From positions 62,001-126,000 of the forward strand of contig MCFE01000018.1 of assembly GCA_002104905.1 (NCBI GenBank): DNA of 64,000 nucleotides, read 5' to 3'. The notes below the pieces were generated by a model, which was not told where the DNA came from, did no database searches, and saw only the letters and a program-made list of their open reading frames with translations. The stretch is from Basidiobolus meristosporus CBS 931.73. Its lineage: Eukaryota; Basidiobolomycota; Basidiobolomycetes; Basidiobolales; Basidiobolaceae. The translations under genes and the position numbers were made by a program. Position 1 is the first letter of the stretch. Every line of letters starts with the position of its first letter. Shown here in pieces: positions 1 to 12,499 of this stretch.

Positions 1-55
1 ATTGATTTGACTAAAAACTGATCTAACTTAGACATTCAAGCAGCAGATCATAACA
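1..55 (-). repeat. Ty3 copy 1, 3' LTR fragment
   Basis: Matches 4571-4625 almost base for base (one visible substitution, gacattc against gaccttc). It abuts a polypurine tract (plus strand ttctcccctact, 56-67), which fixes it as the inner edge of the 3' LTR of the minus-strand element. Confidence 0.9.
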
Positions 56-115
56 TTCTCCCCTACTAAAGTTGAGAGGGTCCTCCTGAATCTCTTTTCT
101 TGTGATACCAATATC

Positions 116-3100
116 TCAATGGTTCAGTATTATCAGCAAGTCTTGCAAGCTGAGTCTGTCTCTATGAACTAAATCTTCCCAGATATTCACTTGTTTATCC
201 ACTAGTTGGTAAGTTGCAAATGGACATTCCCTGATGATCTTGAATGGTCCTGTCCATTGTGGCTCAAACTTCTTCTGATTGTTGTTTCTTAGCAATACAA
301 AGTTGCCAACTGTCAATGCTTCTGGTGTTATAGTCTTATCAAATCTCGGCTTTGTCTTTTCTGCACTTTGAGATACTTTGGCCTGTGCCTCTTGTTGTCT
401 TTGTTCCAATTGCTGGTGTCTACTGGGCTGACTAAGTTCATCTTCTAAGGCATCTGTAAGCTTGGGTTGTGTGAGATCTCCTGGAATCCTTGGTTCATAT
501 CCATACACTAAGTAAAATGGTGATTGTTGGGTAGTGTTGTGCACTCTAACTCTGCAGGCAAAAAGTGCTTGATCTATATACTCATCCCATCTACTGACAA
601 CTTCATTTGCATACTTGGTCAGCATTTTTCCAAATAATCCATTAAAGGGTTCAGTGACTCCATTAGTTCTGCGGTGATATGCCGAGGTTTTCAGGTGTTT
701 AATCTGCTGTATTTCCAGGTAAGCCTCTAATGTCTTTGCCATAAAGTTTGCTCCTCTACCAGATAAGATCTCCACAGGGCATCCAAACTTCATCAGGATC
801 TCATGGTAAATGAAACTTGCAACTTCTTGTTCACTGGCTATTGGTACAGCTTTAGCAACTGGCCATTTAGTGGCATGGTCAATTACTACTAGGATCCAAC
901 AGTTGCATTTCCTGGTGGTTAGCAGTCTTCCAACAAAGTCAATTCCCCATCTCTCAAATGGTCTTACAGGCTCCAAAGGGAAGAGTTTGGCAATTCTATG
1001 TGGCTGGCCTTGATTGATTTGGCAGTTTGGGCATGTTTTCACTAGCTTCTCAATATCTTGATTCATTCTGGGCCACCATGCTCTGGCTTTCACAAGGCTA
1101 TAGGTTCCTTCAATTCCAAGATGTCCATATCCATTGTGTAGCTTACGTATTAAATCCAGGCAAGAAACATAAGGGCAATAGGCAATAGGGCTTCCATCAA
1201 CAATTTGGTAGAGAGTTTCATCCTGTACTACAAATTTGCTGGCTGCATCTTGGATTATCTTCTTAATATCTTCATCCACCTCATTAGGAATGGCTTGGTC
1301 CTCCAAGTACTTTGGTAATAGGCTAGGCCAGTTGGATTCATGCACCAAGTTGAGTTGTGCAACTTGATCTAATCTTGATAAGGCATCACCAATTGTATTG
1401 TTTTTTCCAGGGCAGTAGACAATCTCAAAGTCAAATTGCTGAATGTATTCACTCCATCTTTTCATTCTTCTAGAGAGTACCTTCTGAGTAAATATATACT
1501 TCAGGGAGGCATGATCAGTCTTCACAGTGCATTTGACTCCTTCAATATAGCATCTCCATGTCTTCAAACAGTGTATCATAGCAAGCATCTCCTTCCCATG
1601 GACTGGATAGTTTTGTTCTGCTGAGTTCAGTTTCTTGGATTCAAAGGCAACAGGGTAGTCCTTTTCATTGTGTTCTTGGCTCAGCACCCCACCAATTACA
1701 TAATCTGAAGCATCTGTGCACAGAGTGAACTCTTTTTGAAAGTACGGTATTCTTAAGCTTGGCAGTTTGGCAAGTTCATTATTGAGCATCTGAAATGCAG
1801 TCTCACAGGCTATGTCCCACTTGTAGATGTTGTCTTTCTTGAGGATATTGGTTAAAGGGGCTCCAATGCTTGCAAAGGACTTGACAAATCTCCAATAATA
1901 GGATGCCATTCCAAGGAATGATCTGAGCTCTGATATGCTATGGGGCTGCTGCAAATTCTTGATAACTTCTACCTTTTTAGGGTCTAAGGTCACTACTGTG
2001 CTAGTCAATATGTGTCCCAGATATTCAACATATTCCTTGAAGAATTCACATTTGGCTAGCTTTCCATATAGCTTGTTCTCTCTTAGCTTCTTCAAGACCT
2101 TTTCAATGTGCACCAAGTGATCCTCTTCTGTCTTGCTATATAGCAGTATATCATCTAGGTAGATTATGACAAACTTGTCTAAGTACTCCTGGAAGACAGT
2201 CTGTATCAGGGTCATGAATGTTGCAGGGGCATTGGTAAGGCCAAAACTCATGACTAAGTACTTGTAATGTCCATATCTGGTCCTGAATGCAGTCTTAGGG
2301 ATATCTTCTGGTTTCACCCTAATCTGGTTGTATCCTGATATGAGGTCAATCTTGCTGAATATGGTGGCTCCATTAAGTTGGTTCAAAAGCTCATCAATCC
2401 GCAGTATGGGGTACTTATTCTTGATGGTAACTGAGTTGAGGGCTCTGTAGTCAATGCACATCCTAAGTGTTCCATCCTTCTTCTTCACAAAAAGTACTGG
2501 TGCTCCCCAGGGCGACTTGCTGGGTCTGATGTATCCTTGTTCCAATAGCTGATCAACTTATCTCTTCATTTCTTCCATTTCCAGTGGACTCATTCTGTAA
2601 GGTGTCTTGCTCACTGGAGGGCTATCTCCTGTGTCAATGGCATGATCCACATCTCTGACTGGTGGTAGGCTTATAAGCTCATCTGGAAAAACATCTGAAT
2701 ATTTCTTCAAGAGAGTCTGTACCTGCTGGGGTGCTGAGGTAGAGGAATCCTCCTGTAATACTGCCATGAGGAACATCTGGGTACCTTTTCTAAGTGCTCT
2801 ACAAAACTGAGTCTTGCTAAGTTCACTTGTATCACACATACTGGAATTGACCAAGTTGAAATCCAGCCTGGCAGGTAATGGCTCATAGGTCTTGTTGTCC
2901 TTTTGGATCTGGGTAGCGTGGGTTCTCCAGTTGATTGATGGATTACAACAAAGTAACCAGGTTTTTCCAAGTACAAGGTCAAACTTGCAGTTCCCAAATA
3001 TATAAGCCTGTAAGTCTTCTTTAGAGTCATTGATCTTCATTCTTACTGGCTGGGTAATATGGTTGATTAAGTGAGAGTTCCCATCAGCTGTGGAGACTGA

Positions 3101-4198
3101 AGTTTATTTGGTAGGTTCCAAGTTGATTCCAGCTTTCAAGGCAAATTGTTCTGGCATTTATTCATGCGATGCTCCTGAGTCAATCATTATTTTGGCAGGT
3201 ACTCCATTGATTACTCCATTCAAGTATAATAGCTTTCCTGAGTTTGAGGTCATCTGGGATAGGTATTCTTCTGTCATGTGGAAGGTGAGTTCTGAGTCTT
3301 CTTCAAGTTCATCCTCCATGTTACTGTGCCCCATGGCCTCAATACGGTTAAAGGTTCTTGATGGCTGGTGTCCATTTCTTCTCTGAGGGCAGTACCTTGC
3401 AATATGTCCTTGCTGGTGGCAATTGAAGCAAAGTCCTTTCTTCTTACATTCTTCTGAGGTAAGACTCTTCTGCATAGCATCTATTTCCATTGGCACTGCC
3501 TGTGATTGTCTTCTTTCATAGTGATTGTGGCCTTTCTGATTAGTCACTGTAGGCTTCCCAACTCCAAACATAGCTGAGTCATAGTCAATGGCAATCTTGA
3601 TGGCTTCTTCAATAGTCTGAGGTCTTCTACAATTCACTTCCTTGCGAGTTCTTTCTTTCAACCAATCAATAAAGTATTCAACTTGATCCAGGGGGTCCAT
3701 TCTTTGAATTTGTCCAAGTAGACATCTGTACTCATAGATGTATTCTTGAACCATTCCTTTCTGCCTGAGTGTCTTTAACTTCCTTCTTAGTAGTGTCTGC
3801 TGGTGTGGAGGTTCAAAAGCATCCTGAATTTCCAACACAAACTCATCCCAGGTAGAGATTGTAGAGCATCCCATCATAGTGCCTGACCTGATCTTGTTGT
3901 GGTACCACTGTAAGGCTGCATCTGCCAGGTAAGAAGCTGCATAATGCAACTTGCTTTCTGGAGCAATTCCTTTAGCCTTAAAAGCTTCTTCAATCTGAAA
4001 GAGCCAAGTTCCCAGGTTTTCATTGACTCTGCCATGGTACCGGTTGACCTTCACACTAAAGTTGCTCTTGACAGGGCTTTGCTGGCTCTGAGCCATGGTA
4101 GTCATTCCTTGTTGCTGTTGGCTGAGGATCTGGAGTAACTGTTGCTGTTGGGCCAGAACTTTCTGCATGGCATTCTTCCATTCTTGATTGTCTGACAT
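116..4198 (-). pseudogene. Ty3 gag-pol polyprotein, single frame with three stop codons
   Basis: From ATG at 4198 one frame runs through Gag, protease, reverse transcriptase, RNase H and integrase to 116, with no gag/pol frameshift. It is interrupted by stops at 3158-3160, 3104-3106 and 2558-2560; sister copies have sense codons there. Visible motifs: Gln-rich N terminus, zinc knuckle CFNCHQQGHIARYC, protease [16 protein letters not shown], integrase HHCC ([12 protein letters not shown]), DDE-type core and a C-terminal GPY/F module (PQWTGPFKI). The second integrase Asp is lost: ILSGRGANF here against ILSDRGANF in the plus-strand copy. No chromodomain is visible. The copy cannot encode an active polyprotein. 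Confidence 0.93.
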
Positions 4199-4245
4199 CT
4201 TGAGGTTGGTTACTTCTTTTGTCAGGAGGGAGGTTTCTGGTTATT

Positions 4246-4255
4246 GCTGCTACCA
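4246..4255 (-). other. Ty3 primer-binding site
   Basis: Element-sense TGGTAGCAGC lies one base inside the 5' LTR. It is complementary to a tRNA 3' end of the form GCUGCUACCA. The implied A1-U72 pair is characteristic of eukaryotic initiator tRNA-Met, so initiator Met priming is inferred. Confidence 0.75.
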
Positions 4256-4256
4256 A

Positions 4257-4625
4257 TGTTACAAGTCTTGGTATAAGAGTTGTAGAGGAACCGGGAGTTT
4301 AGCTAGTATTGTATTCACTAAAACTTGAACTGCTCTTTATTGTGGTTCCAGCAGCTCCTTATATACATTTTGCCAGATCAATTGCTGACTAATTGTATTT
4401 CCTAATGCAGGTTGTGGCTGATGACTCATGTGATTGCATCATCATCACCCAATAAGATCCTACTTAGTATATCTATTTCTGTCTGATAAGGATCTGCTGA
4501 TACATTTGCTGACTAATGCTACTGATTTGATAGATAATACTGATATACTGATAACCAAAGCACATAACTAATTGATTTGACTAAAAACTGATCTAACTTA
4601 GACCTTCAAGCAGCAGATCATAACA
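4257..4625 (-). repeat. Ty3 copy 1, 5' LTR
   Basis: 369 bp, ends TGTTA..TAACA, with a TATA-like TATATAAGG and downstream AATAAA in element sense, as expected of an LTR promoter and polyadenylation region. The flank to the right begins CTCTA inside LTR-A sequence. Confidence 0.92.
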
Positions 4626-5265
4626 CTCTAAAGGGATCTCTAAAGGGGTCTCTAAAGGGGTGTTATCAGAGTGAAGGGGTCACTGAGCAGGAACCTGTCT
4701 AAATGAAAAGTGGTGGTTTTCTTGTAGAGCTTAGATTGTAATCTTGTGAGCTTTGCAGCCTCTTTACTGAAGTATTACTGAACAAAATCAGACAACTGAA
4801 CCATGCAAGAGATGCAGGGGAAGTCTTATAACCTTTAAACTTGTAACTGTAGTGCTGAGAATCTGGAAAGAGAGTCTCCCTGTTATTTTTCATCAGGGGA
4901 AGTCAAATATAGAAAATTCTCAAGGATCAAATATTTTGGGTGATTGCAAAATTAATACACCTGATACCATTCTATAATTGTGCAGTGGTGCTGATTGGAT
5001 ATAAGCGCAAGACTTGTGAAGATTCCACATAAAATGACTGGCTGGTGCCACAGTTATACACAATTGAGGTCACCATAGTAATCCTAGCAAAAGAGGCATA
5101 GAATATATGGCAATTGGACTGTTTTGATCATAACTCCTTAAGTGCTGCTTTGAAAGAGCTGTAACCTGAAAATGTGCTGGCTACTGAGTGTTCTGCATGG
5201 CATAATATTTGTTGGTGAATCTATTTCCAAGATCTTGAGGTTTTGTCCTTCAAAGTTGGAAATTA
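4626..5265 (-). repeat. LTR-A fragment
   Basis: Matches 39,055-39,645 of the intact LTR-A copy: the aaaggggtct array, then the segment with ctcttgtagaacttagattgg, then the caaagttggaaatt block. It is truncated on the right, where tnp2-like sequence starts at about 5266. The Ty3 element to the left is inserted in it. Confidence 0.75.
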
Positions 5266-5415
5266 AAGGTTACATTCTTGATGAGATAGGGATGTTATAG
5301 TACTTGTGACTTCAATTGTTTTCCTATCTACCCATGCATCCACTCCATAGGAAGCTCCCAAAAGCTGAAGCAAGGCCCCATGGTTTCCACACACTGTACA
5401 AGCTGGAGTAGGGAA
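5266..5415 (-). pseudogene. Tnp2-type transposase fragment
   Basis: About 150 bp aligns with 37,430-37,580 of the tnp2 pseudogene (shared blocks such as attcttgatgaga, ggaagctcccaaaag and cacacactgt.caag.tggagtag). Only a short C-terminal piece survives, caught between two LTR-A copies in opposite orientation. No reading frame remains useful. Confidence 0.7.
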
Positions 5416-6595
5416 TGGTGGTAATAGAAAGTACTCCATTACAAAAATATCTCAAAACCAATATTGCACTCATCTCTCAATTTTGCTCTTTGCCATCAAA
5501 TACACAAATGAATTATCAAGCATTTACAACCTTGAAGAACCAAAATTTAATACCATTACATTCAATATATCCAAAAATCTATATCATACAGAATACCTGG
5601 TAGCCAATGAATGTTTCAACTTACTGTGTATTTGAAGCCATACCTATAGAGTTATGATTAAAAGAGCTCATCCACTGTGTATAGTAGGCCTTATTGCCTT
5701 GATTGCCATAGTGGCTTTGCTATCATGTAACTTTTGAAGCAGCCATTCAAATCACATGAGATTATCACTGGTGCTGAGCTTATGTTTGATTTGTAGCACT
5801 GCAAAGCTCTGACTTGTCTCATATGTATTGCTTGCATAATTGCCCAAAAACCTTGATCCTTCAGAATTCTGATAGACAACTTCCTCAGCTCAGAAATCAA
5901 AAGGGATCTGCTTTTGCAGAATTTCCATAATATAATAACCAGCTCAAAGGCTATGAGACTTCCCTGCACTACTTGCACCTTTTAGTATTCTGACTTTGAC
6001 TTGTACTGCATCCATGAAGGGTCTGTATAGCTTGTAAGAGTTCAATCTAAGTTTTACAAGAAAATTACCACCTATCTGATGGAACAGTCCCCTCCAAGAA
6101 GCCCCTTTACTCTAGAGGTACACCTTTAGTCTAAAGACCCCTGTAAGAAGCCCCTTTAGGCATCCCTTCAGCGTTAAGCTCACTCTAGAGACCACCTTAA
6201 GAAGCCGCTCTACTCTAAAGATACATGTTTAAATCTGAAGACTTCTTTGGAGACTCCTCCACTACACCCCTGTAGGTTAAAGAGGAGTTCTGAACTTCCA
6301 TATATTGGTAATAGCTTTTCAGAAAGGAAAGTGACTTCCAGATAAGGAAAAGTTACTTGTAGTATAAATTAGCCAATGGTAGACAGAAGATCAGATCACT
6401 GCTGTGGAAATGTGATACACTGCCTACAGCTTATTTTGAGCCTTGGATCAAGGATATCAGTGAAAGCTATTTTTGCTTGGAATATCAACCTTCTAATAAG
6501 CTTTTTCAGTATTTGCATATTAAAGTTGATTTATATTGTTGATTAGCATCTACATTGTAGAACAAGCCCTACACTAATCATAAAACAACACCACA
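5416..6595 (+). repeat. LTR-A copy 3, near full length
   Basis: Begins tggtggtaatagaaagtactccattac and ends taaaacaacaccaca, following the LTR-A copies at 34,872-35,966 and 38,547-39,755 throughout but more diverged. It is inserted after the tnp2 fragment. The 3' flank is not tnp2, so the right side has been rearranged and no target duplication is visible. Small open frames inside it have no protein-like features. Confidence 0.75.
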
Positions 6596-6614
6596 AATCA
6601 CATTGCCTATATAA

Positions 6615-7343
6615 GACTTGCTTTGTTGGATAATGCCACATTGAGCTATGATTACCAAATAATGCCATAATGTACCAGAGAGGTTAAGTCATCCTATATG
6701 TGGCCTTCAAGTGTGAAATGTAGCACTGCATATTCAAGCAGAGCAGCCCCTTTGTTTCACCCTCTGTGATGGAAAAAATCCATTTTTAACCTGTTTTTTG
6801 AGATCAGCTTTATGCTTGATGTTTTAGAGCACAGAAGCAATGAAGGGATGCATTTGGTACTCACTACCCAGGGCACTTTGAATCTAGCTCCAGAGGCAGG
6901 TAACTTGTCTTAAAAATGCATGGCACTATCCTGGTCCACTAGTACTATCTGGCACTATATTTGCTGTATATGGGTTTTACTTTCAGGCTAATATTTAAAT
7001 ATAGTGCCAGATATTACTAGTGGACCAAGATAGTGCCATGCAGTGTTGAGACAAGTTACAAGCCTCTGGAGCTAGATTCAGAGTGCCATGGGTATTGCAT
7101 ACCAGATGTTTCCCTTCAGTCATTATGTACTCTGACACATCTAGCTCAATGCTGATCCCAAAAAAAAGGACACACAAAGGATTTTCCAGCACAGTGGGTG
7201 AAACAAAGAGGCTGCAATGCATCAAGATGCAGAAACATGTCTCACACTATGTGGCCAACTATAGGTTTACTTGGCCTCTCTGGCACACTATGACACTATA
7301 TGGCATTCATGGCTCAATGTGACACCAGCCAACACAACAAGTC
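6615..7343. mobile_element. Fold-back (long inverted repeat) element copy 1
   Basis: A 729 bp sequence whose two halves are inverted copies of each other (about 350 bp arms around a short centre near 6,960-7,010). Ends are GACTTG..CAAGTC. The same sequence recurs at 19,825-20,556 and 27,969-28,504. Flanks TATAA and TATTA could be a diverged 5 bp target duplication. It has no coding capacity, so it looks like a non-autonomous MITE or fold-back element. Confidence 0.82.
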
Positions 7344-7431
7344 TATTATATTTTTAAACCAAGATTGAAGAAGTTTGTATTAGCTATATTGTTTATTGGT
7401 ATATCTATGTACTATCTCAGTATTAGCACAC
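7344..7431 (+). repeat. LTR-A fragment
   Basis: Resembles 35,820-35,906 of LTR-A (aagattgaggaa, attggtatatc, tttcagtattagcatactgg) and stops where a Ty3 LTR begins. Confidence 0.6.
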
Positions 7432-7799
7432 TGGCATTTTGATCCACTGCTTGAGTATTTAAGTTGGATTAGCTTTTGGTCAGTTCAACTGGCTTTACGT
7501 TTACCCTATCAGTATATCAGTGTTATCCATCAGATCAGTAGTATTAGCCATTGGATGAATCAGCAGATCCTTAACAGAGAGATATAGTTATACTAAGTAA
7601 GATCTAATTGGGTTATGATGATACAATCCAGCAAGTCATCAGCCATAACCTACATTTGGAAGTACATATAGTCCACAATTCATCTGGCAAAACTTGTAAG
7701 GAGCTGCTGGAACCTTAATAAGGATCAGTAAAATTTAGTGAATTCAGTGCTAGCCAAACTCTGTGTTCCTCTACAACTCTTATATCAAGAATTGCAACA
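7432..7799 (+). repeat. Ty3 copy 2 LTR
   Basis: 368 bp, diverged 5' end (tggcattttgatccactgc), 3' end attgcaaca; collinear with the other Ty3 LTRs of the window. Confidence 0.82.
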
Positions 7800-7857
7800 T
7801 TGGTAGCAGCAATAACCAGAGACCTCCCTCCTGAAAAAGGAAGAAGCCTCTCTCAAG

Positions 7858-8448
7858 ATGTCCAAAAATCAAGAATAGAAGAATGCTATGCAATAAATCC
7901 TGGCCCAGCAGCAGCAGTTACTCCAGATCCTTAGCTAGCCACAACAAGGAATGACTACCATGGCTCAAAGCAAGCAAAACCCTGTCAAGAGCAACTTTAG
8001 TGTGAAGGTCAACTGGTACAATGGTAGAGTCAATGAAAACCTTGGAACTTGGCTCTTTCAGATTGAAGAAGCTTTTAAGGCTAATGGAATTGCTCCAGAA
8101 AGCAAGTTACATTATACAGCCTCTTACCTGGTAGATGCAGCTTTACAGTGGTACCACAACAAGATCAGGTCAGCCACCATGATGGGATGCTCTATAATCT
8201 CTACCTGTGATGCGTTTGTGTTGGAAATTCAGGATGCCTTTGAACCCCCACACCAACAGACACTACTAAGAAGAAAGCTGAGGACACTCAGACAGGAAGG
8301 AATGGTCCAAGAGTATATCTATGAATATAGATTTCTACTTTGACAAATTGAAAGAATGGACCCTCTAGATCAAGTTGAATACTTTATTGATGGATTGAAA
8401 GAAAGAACTTGTACATAAGTGAACTATTGAAGACCTCAGACTATTGAA
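7858..8448 (+). pseudogene. Ty3 gag fragment
   Basis: ATG at 7858 corresponds to the Gag start of copy 1, but stops follow within the first dozen codons. A longer open stretch (7951-8343) matches the Gag body: NENLGTWLFQIEEAFKA, the LQWYHNKIRS block and FEPPHQQTLLRRKL. The zinc knuckle and everything downstream is missing. Confidence 0.88.
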
Positions 8449-8817
8449 TGTTATAATCTGCCGCCTGAATGCTTAAGTTAGATCAGTTTTTAGTCAAATC
8501 AATTAGTGATATGTTTAGGTTATCAGTATATCAGTGTTATCTATCAAAACAGTAGCATTAGTCAGCAAATGAATCAGCAGATCCTTATCAGACAGAAATA
8601 GATATACTAAGTAGGATCTTATTGGGTGATGATGATGCAATCACATGAGTCATCAGCCACAACCTGCATTAGGAAATACAATTAGTCATCAATTGATCTG
8701 GCAAAATGTATATAAGGAGCTGCTGGAACCACAATAAAGATCAGTTCAAGTTTTAGTGAATACAATACTAGCTAAACTCCCTATTCCTCTACAACTCTTA
8801 TACCAAGACTTGTAACA
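8449..8817 (+). repeat. Ty3 copy 3, 5' LTR
   Basis: 369 bp, TGTTA..GTAACA. Contains TATATAAG at 8709-8716 and AATAAA at about 8732. The adjoining primer site is mutated (tgctagcagcgg against TGGTAGCAGC in the other copies). Confidence 0.9.
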
Positions 8818-8875
8818 TTGCTAGCAGCGGTAACCAGAAACCTTCCTCCTGACAAAAGAAGAAACCAACCTCAAG

Positions 8876-11800
8876 ACGTCAGACAATCAAGAATGGAAGA
8901 ATGCCATGCAGCAAATCCTGGCCCAACAGCAACAGTTACTCCAGATCCTCAGCCAACAGCAACAAGGAATGACTACCATGGCTCAGAGCCAGCAAAGCCC
9001 TGTCAAGAGCAACATTAGTGTGAAGGTCAACCGGTACCATGGTAGAGTCAATGAAAACCTGGGAACTTGGCTCTTTCAGATTGAAGAAGCTTTTAAGGCT
9101 AAAGGAATTGCTCCAGAAAGCAAGTTGCATTATGCAGCTTCTTACCTGGCAGATGCAGCCTTACAGTGGTACCACAACAAGATCAGGTCAGCCACTATGA
9201 TGGGATGCTCTACAATCTCTACCTGGGATGAGTTTGTGTTGGAAATTCAGGATGCTTTTGAACCTCCACACCAGCAGACACTACTAAGAAGGAAGTTAAA
9301 GACACTCAGGCAGAAAGGAATGGTTCAAGAATACATCTATGAGTACAGATGTCTACTTGGACAAATTCAAAGAATGGACCCCCTGGATCAAGTTGAATAC
9401 TTTATTGATTGGTTGAAAGAAAGAACTCGCAAGGAAGTGAATTGTAGAAGACCTCAGACTATTGAAGAAGCCATCAAGATTGCCATTGACTATGACTCAG
9501 CTATGTTTGGAGTTGGGAAGCCTACAGTGACTAATCAGAAAGGCTACAATCACTATGAAAGAAGACAATCACAAGCAGTGCCAATGGAAATAGATGCTAT
9601 GCAGAAGAGTCTTACCTCAGAAGAATGTAAGAAGAAAGGACTTTGCTTCAATTGCCACCAGCAAGGACATATTGCAAAGTACTGCCTTCAGAGAAGAAAT
9701 GGACACCAGCCATCAAGAACCTTTAACCGTATTGAGGCCATGGGGCACAGTAACATGGAGGATGAACTTGAAGAAGACTCAGAACTCACCTTCCACATGA
9801 CAGAAGAATACCTATCCCAGATGACCTCAAACTCAGGAAAGCTATTATACTTGAATGGAGTAATCAATGGAGTACCTGCCAAAATAATGATTGACTCAGG
9901 AGCATCACATGAATACATGTCAGAACAATTTGCCTTGAAAGCTGGAATCAACTTGGAGCCTACCAAATCAACTTCAGTCTCCACAGCTGATGGGAACTCT
10001 CACTTAATCAACCATATTACCCAGCCAGTAAGAATGAAGATCAATGACTATAAAGAAGACTTACAGACTTATATATTTGGGAACTGCAAGTTTGACCTTG
10101 TACTTGGAAAAACCTGGTTATTTTGTTGTAATCCATCAATCAACCAGAGAACCCATGCTACTCAGATCCAAAAGGACAACAAGACCTATGAGCTGTTATC
10201 TGCCAGGCTGGATTTCAACTTGGTCAATTCCTGTATGTGTGAGACAAGTGAGCTTAGCAAGACCCAGTTCTGTAGAGCACTTAGAAAAGGTACCCAGATG
10301 TTCCTCATGGCGGTATTACAGGAGGATTCCTCTTCCCAGCACCCCGGCAGGTCCAGACTCTCTCGAAGAAATATTCAGACGTGTTTCCAGATGAGCTTGT
10401 AAATCTACCACCAGTCAGAGATGTGGATCATGCAATTGACACAGGAGATGGCCCTCCAGTGAGCAAGACACCTTACAAAATGAGTCCATTGGAATTAGAG
10501 GAAATGAAGAGACAAATTGATCAGCTATTGGAGCAAGGATACATCAGACCCAGCAAGTCACCTTGGGGAGCACCAGTACTTTTTGTGAAGAAGACGGATG
10601 GAACACTCAGGATGTGCATTGACTACAGAGCCCTCAACTCAGTTACCATCCAGAATAAGTACCCCATACCTTGAATTGATGAGCTCTTGGACCAGCTTAA
10701 TGAAGCCACCATACTCAGCAAGATTGACCTCATGTCAGGATACAACCAGATTAGGGTGAAACCAGAAGATATCCCTAAGACAGCATTCAGGACCAGATAT
10801 GGACATTACAAGTACTTAGTCATGAGTTTTGGCCTTACCAATGCCCCTGCAGCATTCATGACCCTGATGCAGACTGTCTTCCAGGAGTACTTAGACAAGT
10901 TTGTCATAGTCTACCTAGATGATATACTGCTATACAGCAAGACAGAAGAGGATCACTTGGTGCTCATAGAAAAGGTCTTGAAGAAGTTAAGAGAGTACAA
11001 GCTTTACAGAAAGCTAGTCAAGTGTGAATTCTTCAAGGAACACATTGAATATCTGGGACACATAGTGACTAGCACAGGAGTGACCTTAGACCCTAAAAAG
11101 GTAGAAGTTATCAAGAATTTGCAGCAGCCCCATAGCATATCAGAGCTCAGATCATTCCTTGGAATGGCATCCTATTATTGGAGATTTGTCAAGTCCTTTG
11201 CACGCATTGGAGCCCCTTTAACCAATATCCTCAAGAAAGACAACACCTACAAGTTGGACATAGCCTGTGAGACTGCATTTCAGACGCTCAAGAATGAACT
11301 TGCAAAGCTGCCAAGCTTAAGAATACCAGACTTTAGAAAAGAGTTCACTCTGTGCACAGATGCTTCAGATTATGCAATTGGTGGAATGCTGAGCCAAGAA
11401 CACAATGGAAAGGACTACCCTGTTGCTGTTGAATCCAAGAAACTGAACTCAGCAGAACAAAACTATGCAGTCCAGGAGAAGGAGTTGTTGCTAAAATACA
11501 CTGCTGGAAGACATGGAGATGCTATACTGAAGGAGTCAAATGCACTGTGAAGACTGATCATGCCTCCCTCAAGTATATATCTACACAGAAGGTACTCTCT
11601 AGATGAATGACAAGATGGAGTGAATACATTTAGCAATTTAACTTGGAGATTGTCTACAGCCCTGGAAAAAACAATACAGTTGGTGATGCCTATCAAGATT
11701 AGATCAAGTTGCACAACTCAACTTGGTGCATTAATCAGATTGGCCTAGCCTATTACCAAAGCACTTGGAGGACCAAGCCATTCCTAACGAGGTGGATGAA

Positions 11801-12499
11801 GATATCAAGAAGATAATCCAAGATGAAGCCAGCAAATTTGTAGTACAGGATGAAACTCTCTACCAAATTGTTGATGGAAGCCCTATTGCCTATTGCCCAT
11901 ATGTTTTTGCCTGGATTTAATACATAAGCTACACAATGGATATGGACATCTTGGAATTGAAGGAACCTGTAGCCTTGTGAAAGCCAGTGCATGGTGGCCC
12001 AGAATGAAACAAGGCATTGAGAAGCTAGTGAAAACATGCCCAAACTGCCAAATCAATCAAGGCCAGCCAAAAAAACTTGCCAAACTCTTCCCTTTGGAGC
12101 CTGTAAAGCCATTTGAGAGATGGGGAATTGACTTTATTGGAAGACTGCCAACCACCAGGAAATGCAACCGTTGGATCCTAGTAGCAATTGACCATGCCAC
12201 TAAATGGCCAGTTGCCAAAGCTGTACCAATAGCCAGTGAACAAGAAGTTGCAAGTATCAGCTACCATGAGGTCCTGATGAAGTTTGGATGCCCTGTGGAG
12301 ATCTTATCTGATAGAGGAGCAAACTTTATGGCAAAGACATTAGAGGTTTACCTGGAAATGCAGCAGATTAAACACTTGAAAACCTTGGCATATCACCCCA
12401 GAACTAATGGAGTCACTGAATGCTTTAATGCATTATTTGGAAGAATGCTGACCAAGTATGCAAATGGAGCTGTCAGTAGATGGGATGAGTATATAGATC
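8876..12499 (+). pseudogene. Ty3 copy 3 gag-pol, broken
   Basis: Collinear with copy 1. The Gag start codon is ACG at 8876-8878 where copy 1 has ATG. Gag and protease stay open to about 10,330 (zinc knuckle CFNCHQQGHIAKYC, protease DSGAS). A frameshift follows at about 10,335, a TGA replaces Trp at 10,672-10,674, and another frameshift falls near 11,480 in RNase H. RT keeps YLDDILLYS and integrase keeps its HHCC and WGID / SDRGANF / NGVTE residues. The integrase ends at 12,499 at the junction with the next pol. Product: inactive polyprotein. Confidence 0.92.

Larger units (their letters stand above)
1..4625 (-). mobile_element. Ty3/gypsy retrotransposon copy 1 (3' LTR cut by window edge)
   Basis: Element read on the minus strand: 5' LTR 4257-4625, primer-binding site 4246-4255, one gag-pol reading frame 4198-116, polypurine tract 56-67, and the last 55 bases of the 3' LTR at 1-55. 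The LTR is bounded by TGTTA..TAACA and is closely related to LTRs at 7432, 8449, 15684, 29462 and 30838. Sequence to the right (from 4626) is the LTR-A repeat, so the element inserted into an older repeat. The target duplication cannot be checked because the left end lies outside the window. Confidence 0.93.
7432..8448 (+). mobile_element. Ty3 copy 2, truncated (LTR plus partial gag)
   Basis: LTR 7432-7799, primer-binding site TGGTAGCAGC 7801-7810, then gag. It stops abruptly at 8448 in the middle of gag, where the LTR of the next unit begins, so pol is absent. The unit and its neighbour form a tandem LTR-gag-LTR-gag-pol arrangement of the kind made by recombination between elements. Confidence 0.88.
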
